Assembly (NCBI RefSeq): GCF_000010285.1
Contig: NC_010617.1
Location: 62,001 to 126,000 of the forward strand
DNA length: 64,000 bases
Direction: 5' to 3'
From: Kocuria rhizophila DC2201
GTDB taxonomy: Bacteria; Actinomycetota; Actinomycetes; Actinomycetales; Micrococcaceae
Part shown: positions 24,025-32,438 of the stretch, one piece after another
Position numbering within the stretch: the stretch's first letter is position 1
Layout: every line of letters begins with the position of its first letter
Program-made: the position numbers and the translations under genes
The notes under the pieces: generated by a model
What the model saw: the letters and a program-made list of their open reading frames with translations, nothing else
Databases searched by the model: none
What the model was told of the DNA's origin: nothing

Positions 24025-25143
24025 TCAGCCCCGCGGGCGCAGGACGGTGTTCGGCAGTTCCGGTGCGGGCAGCGGGTCCGGCTGGCCGGGCGGGAACGTG
24101 CCGAACTGCGGGAAGGGGCGGCCGTCGTCGTAGGCGGTGCCGAGCAGCTCGTCGAGCTCTGCCCCGCCCACCGGCTGCCCGGCGCGGTCCGGCGCCAGCG
24201 GCGAGTCCGGACCCGGCGCCACGAGGCCCATCTCCTCCATGTAGGCCCGCCGCCAGGTCTCGATCTCCTCGTGGGAGCGGCCCACGAAGTTCCACCACAT
24301 CAAGATCTGCTCGTGCAGGGGCGCCCCGCCGATGAGCAGGACCGTGGCGGCGTCCTCCCCCGTGGTCAGGCGCAGGCGGAAACGGCCCGTGCCGGTGAAC
24401 CCGATGCCGTGCCGGGGGATCTCCACCCCGTCCAGGGAGAGCGGGCCGTCCACGCACAGCGCGCCGTGCTCGTGCTCGGGCGGCACGTCGATCTCCACGG
24501 TGGTGCGCGGTTCGATCCGCAGCTCCGCGCCCGTGAGCGGCAACCGCGTGGCGATGGGGGAGGTGGTCCCGAGCAGCGAGCCGATGAACACGCGCGCGGA
24601 GAACCCCTCGCCGCTCACCGGCTCGGGGCGGTGGGTGTCCAGGCTCGGCTCCCCGAAGCGGTCCGCGTCCGGGAACGCGTACCAGAGCTGCACGCCGTGG
24701 AGCACGCTGGTGTCGGCCGTGGAGAACTCGGAGTGGGTGATCCCGCGTCCGGCGTTCATGAGGTCCACCTCGCCCGGGCGCACGGTGGCCCAGTTCCCGG
24801 CGGAGTCCACGTGGTCGATGCGCCCCTCGAACAGCCAGGACACGGTGGCCAGCCCGGTGTGGGGGTGGCGGGCGACCTTCATCCCGCCGGTCGCGGCGAC
24901 GTCGTCCGGGCCGTAGGAGTCCAGGAAGCACCACGCGCCGATCAGCGAGCGGCCCTTCTGCGGCAGGGTGCGCCGCACGGTCATCCCGCGCGGCCCGCCC
25001 AGGGGCACGTCCCGGGGTTCGAGGATCTCCACGGGCCCGTCCTGCCCGTCCACCACGACGACGCCGCTGCGCAGCCCACCGCGGACGGGTGCGGCTCCCG
25101 GGCGGCACACGGTGGGCTGCGGGTTCTTCTCGGGGTTGCTCAC
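24025..25143 (-). CDS. Pirin family protein (bicupin)
   Basis: The 372-residue protein has the pirin N-terminal cupin with metal ligands in RHPHTGLATVSWLFEG (two His) and NAGRGITHSEFS (His and Glu), followed by the C-terminal cupin around LLIGGAPL and WWNFVGRSHEEIE. Pirins are non-haem iron proteins; some have quercetinase activity, others regulate transcription, and which applies here is unknown. GTG 25143 overlaps the upstream dehydrogenase stop as GTGA, so the two are translationally coupled. A motif copy lies at 25058-25067 near the start. Confidence 0.9.
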   Translation of the reverse strand: MSNPEKNPQPTVCRPGAAPVRGGLRSGVVVVDGQDGPVEILEPRDVPLGGPRGMTVRRTLPQKGRSLIGAWCFLDSYGPDDVAATGGMKVARHPHTGLATVSWLFEGRIDHVDSAGNWATVRPGEVDLMNAGRGITHSEFSTADTSVLHGVQLWYAFPDADRFGEPSLDTHRPEPVSGEGFSARVFIGSLLGTTSPIATRLPLTGAELRIEPRTTVEIDVPPEHEHGALCVDGPLSLDGVEIPRHGIGFTGTGRFRLRLTTGEDAATVLLIGGAPLHEQILMWWNFVGRSHEEIETWRRAYMEEMGLVAPGPDSPLAPDRAGQPVGGAELDELLGTAYDDGRPFPQFGTFPPGQPDPLPAPELPNTVLRPRG

Positions 25144-26135
25144 CGTTCGCCCCCGGTCCGGTCCCGCCCGGCGCCCGACGTCCAGGGGGTGGGCTGGTCG
25201 GAGCGGTCGCCCGGGAGTGCCCGGGCAGTCCCGGACGGGTCCGGGGTCGAGGCGCCGGCGTCCTCCCCGGTGTCGCGCCCGGCCACCCACTTCTGGAACA
25301 CGGCCGAGTCCTGCTCTCCCAGGCCGGCGTCCACGAGCTGGCGCGCGGCGTCGAGCAGGGGCCCGCCCAGGACGGAGCGCGTGCCGGAGGCGCGGGCGGC
25401 GTCGAGGTAGGCGGAGACGTCCTTGTGCACGAACGATGCCCGCGCGGAGACCTCGTAGTCGTGGGCCACGAGCTTGGGAGTCTTGTCCTCCAGGATCACG
25501 GACCCGGCGTAGCCGCCGCCCATCAGCTCCAGCAGCTCGGCGAGGTCCAGCCCGGCGCGCTCGGCCACCACGGACGCCTCGGACAGCGCGACGATCTCCG
25601 CCGCGCACACCAGCTGGTTGCACGCCTTGGCCACCTGGCCCGCGCCCAGCGGCCCCAGGTGGACGGGCCGCCCGCACGCCGCGAGCACCTCGAGGGCCAG
25701 GGCCGCCGCGCGGTCCTCGCCGCCCACCATGATGGACAGCTCACCCCGCACCGCGCCCGCCTCGCCCCCGGACACCGGGGCATCCACGAGGGCGAGGTCC
25801 GGGTGCTCGCGGTGCCAGCGGGCGACGTCCTCCGGGGACACGGTGGAGCCGACCGCGATGACGACGCCGCCGCGCCCGGCCTCCCGCTGCGCCGCCCCCT
25901 CCGCGAGGTGCGGCAGCAGCGTGTCGATCTCGGGAGCGCCCGGGACCATGAGGAGCACGAGGTCCGCCTGGCCTGCCATGTGGCGGGGGTCGTCCACGGG
26001 GCGCGCACCCTCGGTCTTGTGGAGGCTGTGGTGCAGCACCACCACGTCGTGGCCCGCGGCCACCAGGTGCGCGGTCATGGGGGCGCCCATGGCGCCCAGG
26101 CCGATGACGCCCACGGTGCGGGGGGTGGTGGTCAT
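25140..26135 (-). CDS. NAD(P)-dependent beta-hydroxyacid dehydrogenase (3-hydroxyisobutyrate dehydrogenase family)
   Basis: The 331-residue oxidoreductase has the Rossmann motif VGVIGLGAMGAPMTAHL at residues 8-24, the substrate-binding VDAPVSGGEAGAVRG, and the catalytic-lysine region GAGQVAKACNQLVCAA. Family members oxidise 3-hydroxyisobutyrate, tartronate semialdehyde or related acids. A long unconserved Asp/Thr/Gly-rich tail (about 45 residues) follows the fold. ATG 26135 with GCAGGAG upstream is preferred over an ATG 69 bases earlier. It is first in a two-gene operon with pirin. A motif copy lies at 25861-25870. Confidence 0.88.
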   Translation of the reverse strand: MTTTPRTVGVIGLGAMGAPMTAHLVAAGHDVVVLHHSLHKTEGARPVDDPRHMAGQADLVLLMVPGAPEIDTLLPHLAEGAAQREAGRGGVVIAVGSTVSPEDVARWHREHPDLALVDAPVSGGEAGAVRGELSIMVGGEDRAAALALEVLAACGRPVHLGPLGAGQVAKACNQLVCAAEIVALSEASVVAERAGLDLAELLELMGGGYAGSVILEDKTPKLVAHDYEVSARASFVHKDVSAYLDAARASGTRSVLGGPLLDAARQLVDAGLGEQDSAVFQKWVAGRDTGEDAGASTPDPSGTARALPGDRSDQPTPWTSGAGRDRTGGER

Positions 26136-26215
26136 GGTTGCTCCTGCGGTCGAGGCCGGTGGAGGTCCATTGTGACCCGCGCGGGCGGTTTCCCGGGAGG
26201 ACACGCCCCGACGAT

Positions 26216-26236
26216 TAGATAAAAACGATTCTCATC
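26216..26236 (+). promoter_or_regulatory. Zur/Fur-type operator upstream of the AztD-like gene
   Basis: A 21-bp dyad AGATAAAAA-CGA-TTCTCATCT shows the AT-rich inverted pattern of Zur and Fur boxes (compare TGAnAAnnnTTnTCA). It ends 18 bases before ATG 26255. Together with a zinc-chaperone gene this suggests zinc-dependent repression by Zur, by analogy with known azt operons. Confidence 0.65.
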
Positions 26237-26254
26237 TGATGCTACGGGGCTTCC

Positions 26255-27606
26255 ATGCAGAGAACCTCTCCCCACCGTGGATCCGTCCGTCCGGGCGCCG
26301 TGCCCTCCCCCTCCGTCCGCAGACGACCTGTGCCGCTGACCGTGGCTGCCCTGGGGGCGACCGCGCTGCTGCTGAGCGGGTGCGCGCAGGGTGGCGGAGC
26401 GGCGGCGTCGTCCTCGGGGAGCCCGGCCGAGGAGACGACGCCGTCCGTGAAGGAGGTCTCGCACCTGGACCCGCGCGCGGTGGTCTCCTACGACGGCGGG
26501 CTGCTGAGCGTGGACACCGAGTCCGGGGAGGTGGTCGAGGACGTGAAGCAGGACGGCTTCCTACGGCTCAACAACGCCGGGATGGGCGGCACGTGATGGT
26601 CTCGGACGGGGGCCGGTTCCGGGTGTTCGACACCGGGCTGGAGGCCCGGGCGCACGGTGACCACTTCCACTACCACGAGTCCGCACCCGCGCTGACGGGC
26701 CGCGCCTTCGAGGCTCCGCACGCGGGGCACGTGGTGGCCCACGCCGGCGCGACCACGCTGTTCGGCGACGGGGACGGATCCATCCAGACCGTCGAGTGGC
26801 CCGCGCTGCGCGGTGCGGACGGCGGCGCGGTGGAGCGGAAGAAGGCGCAGGCTCCGCACCACGGCGTGGCGCTGAGGCTCGCCGACGGCTCCCTGTTGAC
26901 CACCCAGGGTACCGAGGCCAAGCGGCACACCGTACAGGCGCTCGCCCCGGACGGGTCCGTCAGGGCCGGGACCACCGACTGCCCCGGCGTGCACGGGGAG
27001 GCCGCGGCGGCGTCCGGCACGAGCACGGACACCGTCATGGTCGGCTGCGAGAACGGGCCCGTGGTCTACCGGGACGGGGCGTTCCACAAGGTCCCCGTGA
27101 AGGACGCCTACGCGCGCTCCGGGAACCTGGCGGGCTCGGAGGCGTCCCCGATCGTGCTCGGCGACTACAAGGTGGACAAGGACGCGGAGCACGAGCACCC
27201 CACCCGTGTGGCCCTGTTCGACACCCGCAACGACACCCACCGGCTCGTGGAACTGGGCTCCTCCTGCTGGTTCCGTTCCCTCGCGCGCGGACCCCACGGC
27301 GAGGGACTCGTGCTGACCTATGACGGCACGCTCGCCGTGATCGACCAGAACACCGGGAAGATCACGCAGCGGATCGCGGTGATCGAGCCGTGGCAGGAGA
27401 AGGAGGACTGGCAGCAGCCTGGCCCGGCCGTGAAGGTCGCCGAGGGCAAGGCCTACGTCACGGACGCCGAGCACCGGAAGCTGCACGTGGTGGACCTCTC
27501 CTCGGGCACGGTGGCCAGGACCGTCGACCTGCCGCACACCCCGGTGGAGCTGGCGGTGACCACGGGCCGGTCCGAGGTTCCGGGTGGCGAGGGGCACGGC
27601 GACTGA
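26255..27606 (+). pseudogene. AztD-like zinc metallochaperone lipoprotein, single-base frameshift
   Basis: The first part (26255-26596) encodes a lipoprotein signal with lipobox LLLSGC, a Ser/Glu linker and GGLLSVDTESGEVV. The rest continues in another frame as GRHVMVSDGGRFRVFDTGL, the metal-binding HGDHFHYH, HVVAHAG, HHGVALRLADGSLL, DCPGVHGEA and SLARGPHGEG, matching AztD periplasmic zinc chaperones (beta-propeller, about 400 residues). One missing G in the GCCGGGATGGG stretch near 26580 explains the break, since restoring it gives NNAGDGRHVMVS. No AztABC transporter genes are adjacent. Either a recent mutation or a sequencing error is possible; apart from this the gene looks intact. Confidence 0.8.
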
Positions 27607-27635
27607 GGCCGCGCCCGCGCGCGGCGCCGGAGATG

Positions 27636-27671
27636 ACGACGCCGCCCGGGAGGGTTCCTGGGCGGCGTCGC
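27636..27671. terminator. Hairpin built from an inverted pair of the dispersed motif
   Basis: ACGACGCCGCCCGGGAGG at 27636-27653 faces CCTGGGCGGCGTCG at 27657-27670, giving a near-perfect stem with a short loop. It is placed about 30 bases after the AztD-like stop codon. A motif pair used as a terminator is a pattern typical of DNA-uptake sequences elsewhere. Confidence 0.7.
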
Positions 27672-27711
27672 CGGGGTGTTGTGGAGGGGTGGGGTCCGGA
27701 GGAGGGGTTCA

Positions 27712-27732
27712 ATAATGAACAGCAATCATTTA
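27712..27732 (+). promoter_or_regulatory. TetR-type operator upstream of the aldehyde dehydrogenase
   Basis: ATAATGA-N7-TCATTTA lies 89 bases before ATG 27821. The same arrangement, ATAATGA-N7-TCATTAT, is found at 30018-30038 upstream of the putrescine oxidase. The shared dyad, flanking a TetR gene at 29262-29945, strongly suggests a common repressor. Confidence 0.75.
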
Positions 27733-27820
27733 GAGTGATCCCAGTTACTCACCGTCGCGGCCCCACCTCACCTGGGTGGCGCGCAAGCCGGACGAGACAG
27801 CCACAGCGAGGAGACTTCCC

Positions 27821-29254
27821 ATGTCGGACATGCTGCAGAACTTCATCAACGGACGATTCGTCCCCGCCAAGGGGCAGGACCGGATCGACATCAAGAACCC
27901 CACCGACGGTTCCGTGGTGGCGGTGTCCCCGGTGTCGAACGAGGAGGACGTCAACGACGCCTTCGAGGCCGCGGTCGCCGCGTCCAAGGCGTGGGGCCGG
28001 ACCACCCCGGCCGAACGCCAGAACGCGCTGCTGGCGCTCGCGGACGCGCTGCGGGACAACAAGGACGAGATTGTGGAGGCGCAGCACCGCAACACCGGGC
28101 AGCCCCGCGCCCAGATCAGCGCGGAGGAGGTGGACGCCGGTGTCGACAACCTCCGGTTCTTCGCCGGGGCCGCCCGCACCCTGGAGGGGCGGGCCGCCAG
28201 CGAGTACATGACGGACCACACCTCTTATGTGCGGCGTGAGCCCGTGGGTGTGGTCGCGCAGGTCACCCCCTGGAACTACCCGCTGCTGATGGGGATCTGG
28301 AAGATCGGCCCCGCGCTCGCCGCGGGCAACACCATCGTGCTCAAGCCCAGCGACACCACCCCCGAGTCCACCCTGGTGGTCGCCCGTCTCGCCGGTGAGA
28401 TCCTGCCCCCGGGCGTCTTCAACGTGGTCCTGGGCGACGGCGGCACCGGGCAGCTCATGACCCGCCACCCCGCGCCCGCCATGGTCTCGATCACCGGTTC
28501 GGTCCGGGCCGGGCGCGCCGTGGCGCGCGGCGCCGCCGACGGTCTCAAGCGGGCCCACCTGGAGCTCGGTGGCAAGGCCCCCGCCGTCGTGTTCGCGGAC
28601 GCGGACCTGGAGCGCGCGGCGGAGCAGCTGATCGCCTTCGGCACCTTCAACGCCGGGCAGGACTGCACCGCGGTCACGCGCATCCTGGTGGAGGACAGCG
28701 CCCACGACCGGCTCGTGGAGCTGCTCGCCAAGTACGCCGAGGCCGCGAGGACCGGCTCCGCGGACGACTCCGAGAACGACTTCGGCCCGCTCATCAACGA
28801 GCGCCACTACGCGGACGTCTGCCAGAAGCTGGAGAACATCCCGTCCCACGCCACCGTGGTGACCGGTGGCAGGCCCGTGGCCGACACCCCGGGGTTCTTC
28901 GTGGAGCCCACCGTGATCACCGGGCTGCGCCAGGACGACCAGCTGGTGCAGGAGGAGACGTTCGGCCCGGTCCTCACCGTGCAGCGCTTCAGCACCCCGG
29001 AAGAGGCCGTGGAGCTCGCCAACGACGTCTCCTACGCCCTGGCCTCGAGCGTCTGGACCTCCGACCACGGCACGGCCATGCGGGTCAGCCGGGAGCTCGA
29101 CTTCGGGTGCGTCTGGGTCAACACCCACGTGGTGTTCGTGGCCGAGATGCCGCACGGCGGGTTCAAGAACTCCGGCTACGGCAAGGACCTCTCCATCTAC
29201 TCGGTGGAGGAGTACACCCGTGTGAAGCACGTGATGCACTCCCTGGAGGCGTAG
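27821..29254 (+). CDS. Aldehyde dehydrogenase, probable 4-aminobutyraldehyde dehydrogenase
   Basis: The 477-residue NAD-dependent enzyme has PWNYPLLMGIWKIGPALAAG (cofactor entry), the general-base Glu in LELGGKAP, the nucleophile in NAGQDCTAVTR and EETFGPVLTVQRF. It is closest in pattern to gamma-aminobutyraldehyde dehydrogenases (PatD/Prr). Its product GABA would follow from putrescine oxidase action, and the shared operator with the puo operon supports this. ATG 27821 has GAGGAG upstream. It is transcribed towards the convergent TetR gene, with seven bases between stops. Confidence 0.9.
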   Translation: MSDMLQNFINGRFVPAKGQDRIDIKNPTDGSVVAVSPVSNEEDVNDAFEAAVAASKAWGRTTPAERQNALLALADALRDNKDEIVEAQHRNTGQPRAQISAEEVDAGVDNLRFFAGAARTLEGRAASEYMTDHTSYVRREPVGVVAQVTPWNYPLLMGIWKIGPALAAGNTIVLKPSDTTPESTLVVARLAGEILPPGVFNVVLGDGGTGQLMTRHPAPAMVSITGSVRAGRAVARGAADGLKRAHLELGGKAPAVVFADADLERAAEQLIAFGTFNAGQDCTAVTRILVEDSAHDRLVELLAKYAEAARTGSADDSENDFGPLINERHYADVCQKLENIPSHATVVTGGRPVADTPGFFVEPTVITGLRQDDQLVQEETFGPVLTVQRFSTPEEAVELANDVSYALASSVWTSDHGTAMRVSRELDFGCVWVNTHVVFVAEMPHGGFKNSGYGKDLSIYSVEEYTRVKHVMHSLEA

Positions 29255-29261
29255 CCGGGTG

Positions 29262-29945
29262 TCACCGCGCCGTGGTGAGTTCCGACAGCCGTGCGCGCAG
29301 CCCGTGCAGCATCGCGTCCAGCGCCAGCTGGAAGGCGCGGTCTGCCGGGGAGAGCGCAGGCGGCGTCGTCGCGTGCTCGTCACGGTGCTGCACCGCGGCG
29401 GCGAAGTTCGGGGCGGCGTCGCGCAGGGCGCCGGGGTCGAAGATGTGCGGTGGGGCCACGGAGTCGTAGGCCGAGCCGAACACCAGGGACTCCACCGAGA
29501 CGATGGCGTCCACGATCCACTCGCGCGGCCACCCGGCCTCCGAGAGCGCGGCGGTGACCGTCTCGTACATCCGCAGGGTGTGGGGCGAGTCCGCCACCGG
29601 CATGACCGCGATGACCGCGATCAGCGGGATGTTGCGGGAGTAGACCTCCCGGTAGGACCAGGCCCAGCGCTCCAGGGCCCGGTCCCAGGGCTCGGAGAGG
29701 AACCCGGAGCAGTCGATCTCCTGGTTGATCCGGTCCTGGAGCAGGATCAGGATCTCCCGTTTGGAGCCCACGTGGTTGTAGAGGGCGGAGGTGGAGACGC
29801 CCAGCTGCCGGGCCAGGGCCGCCATGGTCAGGGCGCGGTAGCCGTGGGACTGGATGATCAGCAGGGCGGCGTCCCCGATTCTCCGCTGGGTCAGCACGGG
29901 TGCCGTGGGTCGTCCTCGGCCTCGCCCTGATCTCACGTCACTCAC
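29262..29945 (-). CDS. TetR family repressor of the putrescine genes
   Basis: The 227-residue regulator has a TetR N-terminal HTH at about residues 20-66 (IGDAALLIIQSHGYRALTMA and LARQLGVSTSALYNHVGSK) and a TetR_C-type ligand domain. It is divergent from the putrescine oxidase operon and convergent with the aldehyde dehydrogenase. The two promoters it flanks share an ATAATGA-N7-TCATTAT dyad, which I infer to be its operator, with putrescine or an aldehyde as likely inducer. A motif copy at 29360-29369 lies in an unconserved Ala/Thr/Pro-rich loop near the C-terminus. Confidence 0.85.
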   Translation of the reverse strand: MSDVRSGRGRGRPTAPVLTQRRIGDAALLIIQSHGYRALTMAALARQLGVSTSALYNHVGSKREILILLQDRINQEIDCSGFLSEPWDRALERWAWSYREVYSRNIPLIAVIAVMPVADSPHTLRMYETVTAALSEAGWPREWIVDAIVSVESLVFGSAYDSVAPPHIFDPGALRDAAPNFAAAVQHRDEHATTPPALSPADRAFQLALDAMLHGLRARLSELTTAR

Positions 29946-30017
29946 AACACGGTCCTCCGCCCATCGCTCCTACTCCGGCCGCACCGCCGGACGGCGGGCG
30001 GGATTCACGCATCTCCC

Positions 30018-30038
30018 ATAATGAACCTTTTTCATTAT
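30018..30038 (+). promoter_or_regulatory. TetR-type operator of the putrescine oxidase operon
   Basis: ATAATGA (30018-30024), seven bases, then TCATTAT (30032-30038) form a perfect 7+7 dyad 20 bases before the oxidase ATG, in the divergent region with the TetR gene. It could control both the operon and the repressor itself. Confidence 0.8.
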
Positions 30039-30057
30039 CCATTGAAAGGTGAGAACC

Positions 30058-31515
30058 ATGACTGAACAGCGCACCGTAGGGTCCGTCGACGCCATCGAGC
30101 GCGACGTCGTCGTCGTCGGCGCAGGACCGGCCGGACTCATGGCCGCACGTCGGCTGTCCGAGGCCGGGAGGTCCGTGGCGGTCCTGGAGGCCCGCGACCG
30201 CGTGGGCGGCCGCACCTGGTCCAACGTGATCGACGGGGCGTTCCTGGAGATCGGCGGTCAGTGGATCTCCCCGGACCAGACCGAGCTGCTGGGACTCGTG
30301 GAGGAGCTGGGGCTCACCACGTTCGAGCGCTACCGCGAGGGGCAGTCCGTGTACATCGCCCCGGACGGCTCCCGGCACCTGTACGACGGCCACATGTTCC
30401 CCACCTCCGAGGGCACGGAGAAGGAGATGGACCGGCTGATCCACCTCATGGACGAGCTCGCCGCGGAGATCGGGCCCACCGAGCCGTGGGCGCACCCCAA
30501 GGCCCGCGAGCTGGACACCGTGTCCTTCCGGGACTGGCTGCGGCAGAACTCGGACGACGAGGAGGCGTGCAATAACATCGGCATCTTCATCGCCGGTGGC
30601 ATGCTGACCAAGCCGTCCCACGCGTTCTCGGCGCTGCAGGCCGTGCTCATGGCCGCCTCCGCAGGCTCCTTCTCCAACCTGGTGGACGAGGACTTCATCC
30701 TGGACCGCCGCGTGGTGGGCGGGATGCAGTCGGTCTCCACCACCATGGCGGAGCAGCTCGGCGTGGATGCCGGGACCGACGTGGTCACCCGGGATCCAGG
30801 TTCCGTGGTGTTCCTCAACTCCCCGGTGCGCACCATCCAGTGGGCGGGCGAGGACCAGACGTACGAGGAGCACGACCCGGACTTCACCGTCCGCGTGCTC
30901 TCGGACCGGGTCACGGTCAAGGCCAAGGACGTGGTGGTGGCCGTGCCGCCCAACCTGTACTCGCGCATCTCCTTCGAGCCGCCCCTGCCGCGGGCCCAGC
31001 ACCAGATGCACCAGCACCAGTCCCTGGGCATCGTGATCAAGATCCACGCCGTGTACGAGACCCCGTTCTGGCGGGAGAAGGGCCTGTCCGGCACGGGCTT
31101 CTGCGCCCACGAGCTCTCCCAGGAGGTCTACGACAACACCAACCACGAGGACGAGCGCGGCACCCTGGTGGGCTTCGTCTCGGACGAGAAGGCCGACGAG
31201 GTCTTCCGGCTCCCGGCCGAGGAGCGCAAGCGGCAGGTCCTCGAGTCCCTCTCCCACTACCTGGGCGAGGAGGCCAAGAACCCGGTGGTCTACTACGAGT
31301 CCGACTTTGGCTCCGAGGAGTGGACCCGCGGTGCCTACGCGGCGTCCTACGACCTCGGTGGCCTGCACCGCTACGGCGCCATCCAGTCCGAGCCCGTGGG
31401 CCCCATCCGCTGGGCCTGCTCGGACCTCGCCGCTGAGGGCTACCAGCACGTGGACGGGGCCCTGCGCCAGGGTGCACTGGCCGCGGCGCAGATCAACCAG
31501 AAGCGGGGCGCGTGA
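30058..31515 (+). CDS. puo: Putrescine oxidase (flavin monoamine oxidase)
   Basis: The 485-residue FAD enzyme oxidises putrescine to 4-aminobutanal, ammonia and hydrogen peroxide. The dinucleotide motif VVVGAGPAGLMAARRL lies at about residues 17-32, with VLEARDRVGGRTW after it and FLEIGGQWISPDQTEL and GMLTKPSHAFSALQAVLMAA following the family exactly. The C-terminal flavin segment is DLAAEGYQHVDGAL. From memory the sequence is very close to the characterised enzyme of Kocuria rosea/Micrococcus rubens. One extra loop (around DAGTDVVTRDPGS) seems longer than in that enzyme. ATG 30058 follows AAAGGTGAG. It is the first gene of an operon with Usp and APC genes. Confidence 0.95.
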   Translation: MTEQRTVGSVDAIERDVVVVGAGPAGLMAARRLSEAGRSVAVLEARDRVGGRTWSNVIDGAFLEIGGQWISPDQTELLGLVEELGLTTFERYREGQSVYIAPDGSRHLYDGHMFPTSEGTEKEMDRLIHLMDELAAEIGPTEPWAHPKARELDTVSFRDWLRQNSDDEEACNNIGIFIAGGMLTKPSHAFSALQAVLMAASAGSFSNLVDEDFILDRRVVGGMQSVSTTMAEQLGVDAGTDVVTRDPGSVVFLNSPVRTIQWAGEDQTYEEHDPDFTVRVLSDRVTVKAKDVVVAVPPNLYSRISFEPPLPRAQHQMHQHQSLGIVIKIHAVYETPFWREKGLSGTGFCAHELSQEVYDNTNHEDERGTLVGFVSDEKADEVFRLPAEERKRQVLESLSHYLGEEAKNPVVYYESDFGSEEWTRGAYAASYDLGGLHRYGAIQSEPVGPIRWACSDLAAEGYQHVDGALRQGALAAAQINQKRGA

Positions 31516-32438
31516 TGGCGCGCACGACTGCGGAACGGGACACGGCGTCGTCGTCCGGCGCGGCCGGAACATCCCCCATGCGCTACGTGGTGGGGTACGG
31601 GGCGGACAAGCGCAGCAAGGAGGCCGTGCGGCTCGCGGTGGCCCTGGCCCAGGCGTTCCACGCGGAGCTCGAGATCGTGTACGTGGTCCGGTCGGGCGAT
31701 CCCTTCAGTACCGCCTATCCGCCCGTGGGTGACATCTCCCCCGTGGTGCGGCGGGAGGCGGTCTCGTGGCTCAAGGACGCTGAGGCGCTCGTCCCGGACA
31801 GTGTGGTGGCCCGCAGCCACGTGCGCACCGCCCAGTCCATCGCCGAGGGTCTGGTCTCCGCGGTCCAGGAGTTCGACGCCGGTCTGCTGGTCGTCGGCGC
31901 GGCCGCCGGGAAGTACGCGGTGAAGTTCTCCGTGGGGCCCGTGGTGGACGCGCTGCTGCACCGCGCCCCGGTGCCCGTGGCCATGGCGCCGCGCGGCTAT
32001 CGGGCAACGGAGCCCATCACCCGGCTCTACGCGGGGGTGGGCGCCCGCCGGGGAGCCCAGCAGATCCTGCGGGAGTCCCAGCAGGCGGTGGAACGGGGCG
32101 GCCAGGAGCTCGTGCTGCTGAACTTCCTGCCCCTGGACCAGGTGGCGGACGAGCCCGAAGCGGCGGTGGCCGCCACCGACGCCATGCTGCGCGAGGCGGC
32201 CCGGGAGCTGCCCGCCGAGCACCGTGTGAGCGTTCACGTGGCCACCGGCAAGAACATCCGGCGCACGGTGGCGGACATGGACTGGGCCCCCGGCTCGGTG
32301 CTGTTCGTCGGATCCTCCCGGCTCGCCCAGCACCGGCAGATCTTCCTGGGGACCACGGCCGCGCGGGTCCTGCGGCACCTGCCCGTGCCCATGATCATCC
32401 TGCCCGCGGCAGCGGACCCCACCGGGGACGTGTCATGA
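31515..32438 (+). CDS. Tandem universal stress protein
   Basis: The 307-residue protein contains two UspA domains (about residues 24-155 and 165-298). Start codon overlaps the putrescine oxidase stop as TGATG, and the stop overlaps the APC permease start as ATGA, so the three genes are translationally coupled. The glycine pattern needed for ATP binding (GxxGx9GS/T) is poorly kept in both halves (VVGAAAGKYAVKFSVG and FVGSSRLAQHRQIFLG), so it may be a non-ATP-binding Usp. A role in protecting or modulating the permease/oxidase is speculation from context. An in-frame GTG three bases earlier is an alternative start. Confidence 0.85.
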   Translation: MARTTAERDTASSSGAAGTSPMRYVVGYGADKRSKEAVRLAVALAQAFHAELEIVYVVRSGDPFSTAYPPVGDISPVVRREAVSWLKDAEALVPDSVVARSHVRTAQSIAEGLVSAVQEFDAGLLVVGAAAGKYAVKFSVGPVVDALLHRAPVPVAMAPRGYRATEPITRLYAGVGARRGAQQILRESQQAVERGGQELVLLNFLPLDQVADEPEAAVAATDAMLREAARELPAEHRVSVHVATGKNIRRTVADMDWAPGSVLFVGSSRLAQHRQIFLGTTAARVLRHLPVPMIILPAAADPTGDVS

